DNA from: Treponema bryantii | Lineage (GTDB): Bacteria > Spirochaetota > Spirochaetia > Treponematales > Treponemataceae | NCBI RefSeq assembly: GCF_900111035.1 | Contig: NZ_FOFU01000002.1 | Coordinates: 124,001-188,000, forward strand | Direction: 5' to 3' | Length of the DNA stretch: 64,000 nt | In this document: piece after piece, positions 55,690 to 62,910 of the stretch | Layout of the letters: each line of letters starts with the position of its first letter | How positions within the stretch are numbered: position 1 is the first letter of the stretch | The notes under the pieces: generated by a model | The model's database searches: none | Told to the model about the DNA's origin: nothing | Seen by the model: only the letters and a program-made list of their open reading frames with translations | Program-made: the position numbers and the translations under genes

Positions 55690-55758
55690 GGGGGAAGCCT
55701 CCCCCTCGGCCGCACTTCGTTGCGGCCTACCCTCTCTCCTAAGGGGGACACCCCCTTA
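55690..55758. repeat. Three consecutive GC-rich hairpins after the MATE genes
   Basis: GGGGGA-AGCC-TCCCCC (55690-55705), GGCCGC (55708-55713) with GCGGCC (55722-55727), and TAAGGGGG-ACA-CCCCCTTA (55740-55758). The base composition is far from the surrounding DNA, which suggests an interspersed palindromic repeat that may also act as a transcription barrier. Confidence 0.7.
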
Positions 55759-55786
55759 AAATCCCCCGCTTATTCCTCCTCATATT

Positions 55787-55836
55787 TTTCAATTAAAATA
55801 GAGTAATGTTATATTATTTTCCGTTAAACGTTTTAC
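55787..55836 (+). promoter_or_regulatory. Promoter and LacI-type operator of the arabinofuranosidase gene
   Basis: TTTCAA (55787-55792), 17 bases and TATATT (55810-55815). The operator-like GTTAAACGTTTTAC (55823-55836) begins at the predicted start, so a repressor there would block transcription. Confidence 0.6.
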
Positions 55837-55858
55837 TATTAAATCAGGAGATTATAAA

Positions 55859-57451
55859 ATGTCAAAAAAAGCTAGAATCACAATTCATCCAAAATTCACT
55901 ATAGGTGAGATTTCTCCTCGCCTTTTTTCTGCATTTCTGGAACCAATCGGAACCATGGTAAATGGAACAATGTATAATCCAAAACATCCAACAGCAGACT
56001 CTCAGGGCTTCCGTACAGACTTTATAAATGCCCTTAAGGAAACAGGACTTCCTGCTGTACGTATGCCGGGCGGTAACTTTGTTTCTGCATGGCAGTGGAA
56101 AGACTCAATTGGTCCAATGGAAGGCCGCAAGGCGCATCTTGACCCGGCATGGCATCAGTATATTCCAAATGATGTCGGTCATGACGAATATCTTCAGTGG
56201 GCAGAAAAAGTTGGAACAGCTCCAATTTACACCGTAAACCTTGGAACCGGGACATTGCAGGATGCAATGGACTGCATTGAATATACAAATCACGAAGGCG
56301 GAACTTACTGGTCAGACCTCCGCCGTAAATACGGACACGAAAAACCTTACGGTGTCAAAACCTGGTGTCTTGGAAACGAAATGGACGGACACTGGCAGCT
56401 CGGCTCATGGGAAAAGAATCCTACCGGTTACGGAACTCTCTGCCACGAAACCTCAAAGGCTATGAAGTGGATTGATGAAACCATCGAAACCGTAGTATGC
56501 GGCTCTTCTGCTTCATTTATGGACCACTATCCTGAATGGGAAGCAAAGGTTATGGACCAGTGCTACGACACAGTAGACTATCTTGCCCTTCATCACTATC
56601 ACATTGCAAAGCCGGGCGACATACTTTCACTGCTTGGAGGCTCTCTCTATTACGAAGACTTTATCAATACAGAAGCTGCAATGCTCGACTACATTCAGGC
56701 AAAGCACCGTTCACCACGCAAAGTAAATATTTCTTTTGATGAATACGGTGCATTCCCTCGTCCTTTCAGCGAACTGAATCCGGGTTATGGCCCATACAAC
56801 ATGGCACGCGTTCATTACAAGTTTGATCCGGAACGAAAATATATTCGTCACGACCCGGACAATATGCCGGAACGCGAATTCCCTGGCGGAGATATGATGA
56901 AACTCCTCAGCATGACTTCAATTCAGCTTGCACTCCTTCGCCACGCAGACCGTGTAAAAATCGGCTGTATGACAGGAGGGCTTAATGCTCTTGCAACAGC
57001 TAATCATGATCATGTTTGGAAAGCCGCAACACACCATGCTTTCCGCCAGTTGATTGATTACGCACGAGGAACTTCACTTCAGACTATAGTTTATTCAGAA
57101 ACCTTTGATATGCGGGGATACGCAATTGATGACACATCTCAGTACACAGGTAAGAACAATGTAAACTATATAGACAGCGCATGTGCATGGGATGAAAAAC
57201 AGGGCCGCCTCGCAGTCTTTGTTATCAACCGCAACGAAACCGAAGAATATCCGCTTGACCTTGATGTACGTGGATTCGAAGGCTTTAAGAGCTGTACAAA
57301 TTACGAAATGTTCAGCAAAGACTTTGAAGCCAAGAGCAGCTTTGGTAACGACTGGCAGGCTCCTGAAGCTTCCTGCGTTAAAAATGAAGGCGGAATTGCA
57401 TCCATAAATGTAAAACCACTTTCGTGGAACGTAATTATTTTTGAAAAATAA
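55859..57451 (+). CDS. abfA: Alpha-L-arabinofuranosidase, glycoside hydrolase family 51
   Basis: A 530-residue retaining glycosidase that removes arabinofuranosyl groups from arabinan or arabinoxylan fragments. The acid/base Glu lies in CLGNEMDGHW near residue 174 and the nucleophile Glu in NISFDEYGAF near residue 298; RMPGGNFVSAWQWKDSIGP near residue 70 is typical of the family. No signal peptide is present, so it works on imported oligosaccharides in the cytoplasm. AGGAG precedes the ATG. The AAACGTTT operator links it to the sugar ABC operon. Confidence 0.95.
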   Translation: MSKKARITIHPKFTIGEISPRLFSAFLEPIGTMVNGTMYNPKHPTADSQGFRTDFINALKETGLPAVRMPGGNFVSAWQWKDSIGPMEGRKAHLDPAWHQYIPNDVGHDEYLQWAEKVGTAPIYTVNLGTGTLQDAMDCIEYTNHEGGTYWSDLRRKYGHEKPYGVKTWCLGNEMDGHWQLGSWEKNPTGYGTLCHETSKAMKWIDETIETVVCGSSASFMDHYPEWEAKVMDQCYDTVDYLALHHYHIAKPGDILSLLGGSLYYEDFINTEAAMLDYIQAKHRSPRKVNISFDEYGAFPRPFSELNPGYGPYNMARVHYKFDPERKYIRHDPDNMPEREFPGGDMMKLLSMTSIQLALLRHADRVKIGCMTGGLNALATANHDHVWKAATHHAFRQLIDYARGTSLQTIVYSETFDMRGYAIDDTSQYTGKNNVNYIDSACAWDEKQGRLAVFVINRNETEEYPLDLDVRGFEGFKSCTNYEMFSKDFEAKSSFGNDWQAPEASCVKNEGGIASINVKPLSWNVIIFEK

Positions 57452-57472
57452 AAAATAAAACTTTCGCGACAG

Positions 57473-57524
57473 CATTTTATGCCTTATAATTTTTTATATA
57501 TCAAAAATCGTGAGGCATAAAATG
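57473..57524 (+). promoter_or_regulatory. Inverted repeat bracketing the acyltransferase promoter and start codon
   Basis: CATTTTATGCCT (57473-57484) and AGGCATAAAATG (57513-57524) are perfect inverted copies. TATAAT (57485-57490) directly follows the left arm and the right arm ends with the ATG. A regulator binding both arms could control the gene. Confidence 0.5.
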
Positions 57525-58760
57525 TATCTTACTTACACTGTTTACGCGCTGATGTTAGCGCTGTTCATCTGGGGCGGAAAATTCGCCGGATTCAAAAATG
57601 ACCAGTTCCATGAAGATTCCTCTTCTCTGGATTCAATGAAATCTTTACGTGGCTTTGCTGCAATCGGCGTAATCTTACACCACATTTCGCAGGAGCAGGC
57701 CTTTCAGCAGGCAGGAGGCTATCAAAAGCCTGGAGAAATGAGCATTTTTGTAAATGCGGGCTTTCTCTTTGTAGCAATCTTCTTTTTCTGCTCTGGCTAT
57801 GGCCTCATCAAAAGTCTTGAAACAAAACCTGATTATCTGAACGGCTTTATGAAAAAACGTGTTCTTAAAGCCCTTGTAATTCCTTATTATGTCAGCATTC
57901 TGATTTACGGAATTCTTCGATTTGTAAGTGGTGAACGCTTTGCTCCCGTACAGTGGGTTACAAACCTTCTGGGCGTTTCAATGATGAATCCTTATGCCTG
58001 GTATCCGATTATTGCAGGCATTCTTTATACTGCTTTCTATCTGATTTTCAAGAATATCAAAAACCGTAAAGTATGCTATCTGCTTATGGCAGTTGTGATA
58101 TTGCTTTTAGGAATGATTTTCTGTGTAAACGGACATTTCCCTTGGTTTGCAGGTCCTAAAAACTGGTGGCTTTCACCATCAAGTCCATTGTATAAAAAAT
58201 GGTGGGCACAGCAGCAGGTATGGTGGCTTTCTGGTGAATGGTGGATTAATTCCTGCCCTGCACTTTTCATTGGTATGCTTTTCGCACACTATGAAGCAAA
58301 CATCAGAGAATGGTTCAAAAAGTTCTACTGGGGAAAACTCGTGCTTGTACTGGTAATCACCTTTGGAACCTTTGCGCTTGCAGGCTATGGTCAGATGCGT
58401 TTTGGCTGGTGGTCAGAATGGAGTGGCCGCGGTCCAGATATCGACAGAAAAATCGCAACTTATTTCTGCGTAATTCCTTACAGCATGATGTTTGCAATCT
58501 TCCTTTACACAATTATGCTTAAATACAAGGTATCAAATCCTGTAAGCCGATTCTTTGGAAAATATTCTCTGGAAACTTATATGATGAATCTGATTGCAAT
58601 TACAGCATTCCGCTTCCTGCTTTATCGGACTGGAGGAGCTCCTGTTTATAAAGCAGGACACTATAATCTTGCAATCTATTTTGCAGCAGTATTTGCAGTT
58701 ACTATTTTGCTGGGATTGTTGTACAAATTCTTATGCGGATTACTTCAAAAGAAATTATAG
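57522..58760 (+). CDS. Acyltransferase-3 family membrane protein
   Basis: A 412-residue polytopic membrane acyltransferase of the OatA/NolL-like family. An N-terminal helix is followed by SMKSLRGFAAIGVILHHIS, whose Arg and His match the conserved active-site region; about ten helices follow, with Trp-rich loops (PKNWWLSPSSPLYKKWW, QQQVWWLSGEWW). ATG at 57522 is preferred over GTG at 57510 because GAGG lies 7 bases before it. Members O-acetylate cell-surface or exported glycans; the acceptor here is unknown. Confidence 0.85.
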   Translation: MYLTYTVYALMLALFIWGGKFAGFKNDQFHEDSSSLDSMKSLRGFAAIGVILHHISQEQAFQQAGGYQKPGEMSIFVNAGFLFVAIFFFCSGYGLIKSLETKPDYLNGFMKKRVLKALVIPYYVSILIYGILRFVSGERFAPVQWVTNLLGVSMMNPYAWYPIIAGILYTAFYLIFKNIKNRKVCYLLMAVVILLLGMIFCVNGHFPWFAGPKNWWLSPSSPLYKKWWAQQQVWWLSGEWWINSCPALFIGMLFAHYEANIREWFKKFYWGKLVLVLVITFGTFALAGYGQMRFGWWSEWSGRGPDIDRKIATYFCVIPYSMMFAIFLYTIMLKYKVSNPVSRFFGKYSLETYMMNLIAITAFRFLLYRTGGAPVYKAGHYNLAIYFAAVFAVTILLGLLYKFLCGLLQKKL

Positions 58761-58931
58761 ATATTTAAACAAAAGATATCCAATAGCGAAACCGGCAGGA
58801 ATAGCGAGAAGAAGCAAGAAGCCTTTTAGAACTGGATTCATTTTTTTGTTTTCAGTTGAGGCATCAAGTTTTACCTCATAAAGAGTCTTGTCGGTTTCGT
58901 CTTTAATTTTGATTTTTCTGTTCTCTGGCAT
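58755..58931 (-). CDS. Small membrane protein, 58 residues
   Basis: A short frame reads MPENRKIKIKDETDKTLYEV at the start and ends in a membrane helix (about residues 34-55) closing with LLFKYL. The charged N-terminal half followed by one helix is typical of a real small membrane protein. A weak GGGG lies upstream of the ATG. The frame ends 3 bases inside the convergent acyltransferase gene. It is bordered upstream by a palindromic repeat. I do not recognise the family. Confidence 0.55.
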   Translation of the reverse strand: MPENRKIKIKDETDKTLYEVKLDASTENKKMNPVLKGFLLLLAIPAGFAIGYLLFKYL

Positions 58932-58945
58932 ATTATCCCCGCAGT

Positions 58946-59048
58946 CACCCTGAACCTTCGCAGCACAGCTGCTCGGAGACTCGCTAAAAATAGTCCACTG
59001 GACTATTTTTGCCCTGCAACGCAGTGCCGCTCCCTATGTTTCAGGGGC
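58946..59048. repeat. Palindromic intergenic repeat with nested hairpins
   Basis: The outer arms CCCTGAA (58948-58954) and TTCAGGG (59040-59046) enclose GCAGC/GCTGC and the 25-base palindrome formed by AAAAATAGTCCA and TGGACTATTTTT around one C (58986-59010). The outer arms recur at 62919-62939, so this is an interspersed element. The rest of the intergenic region to 59206 holds only the upstream part of the ABC exporter genes. Confidence 0.7.
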
Positions 59049-59206
59049 ATAATAAATAATATAAATCAGAAACGAGGATATTTCAACGGTTCTTTTACGT
59101 ATTTTCAATTACATTTCGTGAACGAATTCATACAATTCAAGAACGTCTTTATAGAAAACACCATAAACATACTGTACAATTACAACATTCTTTTTGGGAG
59201 AAAACT

Positions 59207-61045
59207 ATGAAAGAAAAAAAGTCTAAATCAAGAATCAACGCAGTGCGGAATAATTTCTATGCACTGCGCCTCGTCTGGCAAATGTGTCCCGGGCCTGTAA
59301 TTCACATGGCGATTGCAAGACTTCTGTCTTATTTCGGCTGGCTGTTTTACAGTGCATTCTTTATGAGATACGTTATCAATGCACTCCAGTCTGGTGAGAC
59401 CTTTAAATCAATTATGATTTTCATTGGAATCACAGTTGCTGTTTTTGCAACGATGGCTCTCTACAACAGTTTTATCCAGGGATATGTTGCACCATTAGCA
59501 AACACTTCATTGAATAAGCAGCTTTATCAGAAACTGTTTAAGAAATCACGTAATGTTGAACTTGAATGTTTTGAGAACTCAGAGTTCTATGACAAATATA
59601 CGCTTGCAATGAAAAACGCAGACACCCGGCTTTACGACACTGTAGATCAGCTGTTCGGAGTTCTGTTCGGTTTCTTTGCCAGTATTTTTGCCTTTATTTT
59701 TATGTTCCAGGTAGATAAGCTTTCAGTTGCTTTTATCCTCTTTCCAATAATCGGTAACTTCTACTTCCGCCGCCTGATAAACCACCTTGAATATAAGAGA
59801 CAGACAGACATGGCTCCTCATAACCGCCGCATAGATTACATCAACCGTGTTATGTATCTGAAAGATTATGCAAAAGAAATCCGCCTTACAAAAATCTTCA
59901 ATCTTCTTAAGCGTCAGTATACAGAAGCCATTACAGGAGTTGCAGATGTTTGTAAAAAATACATCAACAAATCTGTATGCTTCCACTGGTTCTGGGTTAT
60001 GTTTACCTTCTCTTTTATTTTTGAAGGTCTTTTGATTTATGGAGCCTACAAAACTCTGGTAAAGGAAACAATGTCTCTTGCACAGCTCGCCGTAATTACA
60101 AGCATGATGGTTTCAACAACCTGGATTCTGATTGGCTTTACAGATTCAGTAACAGCCAGTCTTAAAAACGGACTTTTTGTTGATTACCTCAAATCATTTT
60201 TGGAATATGAAGAAAAGATCCCGGAAGATTATGATGGAGCAGATCCTGGAACTAAAATAGAATCAATTGAGTTCCGAAATGTTGTTTTTGGATATAAGGA
60301 TATTCCTGTTCTTAAAAATCTTAACATGAAGTTTGAAGGAACAAAAACCTATGCACTGGTAGGCCATAATGGAGCCGGTAAATCTACAATCATAAAATTA
60401 CTTCTCCGTTTTTATGATCCGACAGAAGGCGAAATCCTTTTGAACGGCCGTAACATAAAGGAATTCAATCTTCAAAAATACCGCGCTCTTTTTGCGACAG
60501 CCTTCCAGGACAACAGAATGTTCTCTATGAGTGTTGCAGACAATGTAACTCTCGGTGAAGACATTGCCGCAGAAGAACGTGAAAAAATCGTAAACGAGTC
60601 ACTTCAGCTTTCAGGTGTTTATGAAAAAGTTATGAGTCTTCCTAAGGGAATCAATACTACCCTCACCCGTGAGTTTGATGATGAAGGTGCAGTTCTTTCT
60701 GGTGGTGAATTCCAGAAAATCGTTGTTTCACGTGCCTTTGCAAGACGCTGTCCTATTAAGGTTTTTGATGAACCTTCAAGCGCACTTGACCCGATTGCAG
60801 AATATAAGCTTTTTGACAATATCTTAAAAGCCTGCAAGGAAAACATGCTTCTGTTTATTTCTCACCGGCTTTCTTCGGTTCAGAATGCAGACCATGTATT
60901 CCTTCTGGAAAACGGTCAGGTTCTTGAAGAAGGAACTCACCGCGAACTTATGGACAAGCAGGGCCTTTATGCAGATATGTATCAGAAACAGGCCGAAAAC
61001 TATCTTGCCGACAAAACTAAACAAACGGAGGGTATCTGGGCATGA
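59207..61045 (+). CDS. ABC exporter half-transporter, first subunit
   Basis: A 612-residue protein with an N-terminal six-helix exporter domain (about 30-320) and a C-terminal ATPase. Walker A is GHNGAGKST near residue 385, signature LSGGEFQKI near residue 500, Walker B VFDEPSSALDP with its catalytic Glu, and switch His in FISHRLSS. GGGAG precedes the ATG. It overlaps the next half-transporter gene by 4 bases (ATGA), so the two form a heterodimer. The cargo is unknown; peptide, lipid or drug export are possible. Confidence 0.92.
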   Translation: MKEKKSKSRINAVRNNFYALRLVWQMCPGPVIHMAIARLLSYFGWLFYSAFFMRYVINALQSGETFKSIMIFIGITVAVFATMALYNSFIQGYVAPLANTSLNKQLYQKLFKKSRNVELECFENSEFYDKYTLAMKNADTRLYDTVDQLFGVLFGFFASIFAFIFMFQVDKLSVAFILFPIIGNFYFRRLINHLEYKRQTDMAPHNRRIDYINRVMYLKDYAKEIRLTKIFNLLKRQYTEAITGVADVCKKYINKSVCFHWFWVMFTFSFIFEGLLIYGAYKTLVKETMSLAQLAVITSMMVSTTWILIGFTDSVTASLKNGLFVDYLKSFLEYEEKIPEDYDGADPGTKIESIEFRNVVFGYKDIPVLKNLNMKFEGTKTYALVGHNGAGKSTIIKLLLRFYDPTEGEILLNGRNIKEFNLQKYRALFATAFQDNRMFSMSVADNVTLGEDIAAEEREKIVNESLQLSGVYEKVMSLPKGINTTLTREFDDEGAVLSGGEFQKIVVSRAFARRCPIKVFDEPSSALDPIAEYKLFDNILKACKENMLLFISHRLSSVQNADHVFLLENGQVLEEGTHRELMDKQGLYADMYQKQAENYLADKTKQTEGIWA

Positions 61046-62910
61046 GTAAGAAATTAAGACCACATATATACGGACCAGAGTTTAAGGAATCAGAAAACGT
61101 TCAAAAAAATAAGTCCCGAAGTTCTGTCTGGAAAAACCAGGTTTTCCTATGGAAGCTCTGTTTTAAGACCTGTCCAGGCTTTATGATTTATCACCTTTAC
61201 GACGCTTTCCGCTATCAGGGAATGATCTTCCTTGAGCATGTGCTTGGAATCCGTTACGTTCTACGCTGTGCAGAATTTCATGAACCGTTTACAAAGGCAC
61301 TTTTATACATTGGAATTATCCTTCTCATCAATATGATTCAGATTATTCCGGACGGCTTTTACTGCTACAGCTGGAAGTTTAAGTGCAGGCCGCGCCTCTA
61401 CCGCGCCCTTAAAGAGCAGATGTTCAAAAAGGCCTCTGAGATTGACCTCTACTGTTACGATGATCCGGCCTACTACAACGACTTTGTTCTCAGTGTTTCG
61501 GAATCAGAAAATGCAATAGACCGCTTCCTTGATCTTTTGAATATGACAGTTCAGGCACTTACAACACTGTTTACAACAGGAATCTTCTTCCTTGTACTCG
61601 ATCCTATTGGTGTAGTTTTTGTTTTTGCATCATTTATCCTGCGCTTCTTTGTTTCAAAGAGTTTGAATAAGGTAAACTACGAAAACCGTGTTGCCGTAAA
61701 TCCTCATATTCGTAAACGCGATTATGTAAGCCGTGTTTTCTATCTTAAGGATTTTGCAAAAGAACTCCGCCTTCATCCGAATGCAGGAAAACAGCTCGAA
61801 CAGGAATTTGCCGAAGCCAATGATGAAATTATCAAAGAGCACAAAAAGGTTGCCGGCAAACGAATCTGGTTCCAGTTCTTAAAGGATTATGGAGTTGGAG
61901 ACTTTTTGATTGATGGTCTCTACATTACCTACCTTGTTTATAAGGCAGCTGTTCTTCATACTGTAAATTACAGTGATGCAGTAATCCTTTTCAACCGCAC
62001 CGGAAGTTTGCGTGGTAGTATGGGAAAATTTGCGGATCTCGGTCCTAAAGCACACGAAAACAGTATGTTCATAGATAAAATCCGTTCATTCCTGGCTTAC
62101 GAACCGCGCCTTAAGGATGATGTTGGTGACAATGTTCCAGAAGGAGCCGGAGAACTTTCTTTGAGCCATGTTACCTTCAAGTATTCTGAAACAGGCCGTA
62201 CTGTTCTTGATGATATTTCTCTCACCGTAAAACCTGGCGAGCATATTGCCATCGTAGGTTATAACGGAGCTGGAAAAACAACACTCATCAAACTGCTGAT
62301 GCGTCTTTATGATCCGACAAGCGGTACAATCACTTATCACGACAAAAATGTCGCAACACTTTGTCCGCGCGAATATCACAAACGAATTGGTGTTGTTTTC
62401 CAGGATTATCAGATGTTCGGTGCAAACCTTGCAGAAAACGTTGTTATGGATAATATGACAAAAGAAGAGATTGAAGAAAAATCTCCTGTTATTACTCAAG
62501 CCTTAACATCTGCAGGTTTTGAACACAAACTCAATCATCTGCCAGACCGTCTCTTTACTCAGGTAACAACAGAATTTGATAAAAAGGGTGTTGATTTTTC
62601 TGGTGGTGAAAGTCAGAAGGTGGCTATTTCCCGCGCCTTCTACAAGAACGCCGACATCTTAATTATGGATGAGCCATCCAGTGCCCTCGACCCTATCGCC
62701 GAGTACGAACTGAATAAGGCAATGGAAACCGCGGCAAAAGGAAAAACCGTGTTCTATATTTCACACCGTCTTTCTACAACCCGCGACGCAGACCGCATCA
62801 TCATGCTCGAACGCGGCCGCATTATAGAAGAGGGCACACACACAGAGCTCCTTTCTAAAAACGGCAAATACGCCGAAATGTGGAATGCACAGGCAGGAAA
62901 GTATAATTAA
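61042..62910 (+). CDS. ABC exporter half-transporter, second subunit
   Basis: A 622-residue partner of the preceding protein. About 45 charged N-terminal residues precede the six-helix domain. The ATPase has Walker A GYNGAGKTT near residue 410, signature FSGGESQKV near residue 530, Walker B LIMDEPSSALDP and switch His in YISHRLST. Both subunits therefore keep a full set of ATPase motifs, unlike asymmetric exporters with one dead site. GGAGGG lies 9 bases before the ATG. Its end overlaps the convergent kinase gene by 4 bases. Confidence 0.92.
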   Translation: MSKKLRPHIYGPEFKESENVQKNKSRSSVWKNQVFLWKLCFKTCPGFMIYHLYDAFRYQGMIFLEHVLGIRYVLRCAEFHEPFTKALLYIGIILLINMIQIIPDGFYCYSWKFKCRPRLYRALKEQMFKKASEIDLYCYDDPAYYNDFVLSVSESENAIDRFLDLLNMTVQALTTLFTTGIFFLVLDPIGVVFVFASFILRFFVSKSLNKVNYENRVAVNPHIRKRDYVSRVFYLKDFAKELRLHPNAGKQLEQEFAEANDEIIKEHKKVAGKRIWFQFLKDYGVGDFLIDGLYITYLVYKAAVLHTVNYSDAVILFNRTGSLRGSMGKFADLGPKAHENSMFIDKIRSFLAYEPRLKDDVGDNVPEGAGELSLSHVTFKYSETGRTVLDDISLTVKPGEHIAIVGYNGAGKTTLIKLLMRLYDPTSGTITYHDKNVATLCPREYHKRIGVVFQDYQMFGANLAENVVMDNMTKEEIEEKSPVITQALTSAGFEHKLNHLPDRLFTQVTTEFDKKGVDFSGGESQKVAISRAFYKNADILIMDEPSSALDPIAEYELNKAMETAAKGKTVFYISHRLSTTRDADRIIMLERGRIIEEGTHTELLSKNGKYAEMWNAQAGKYN

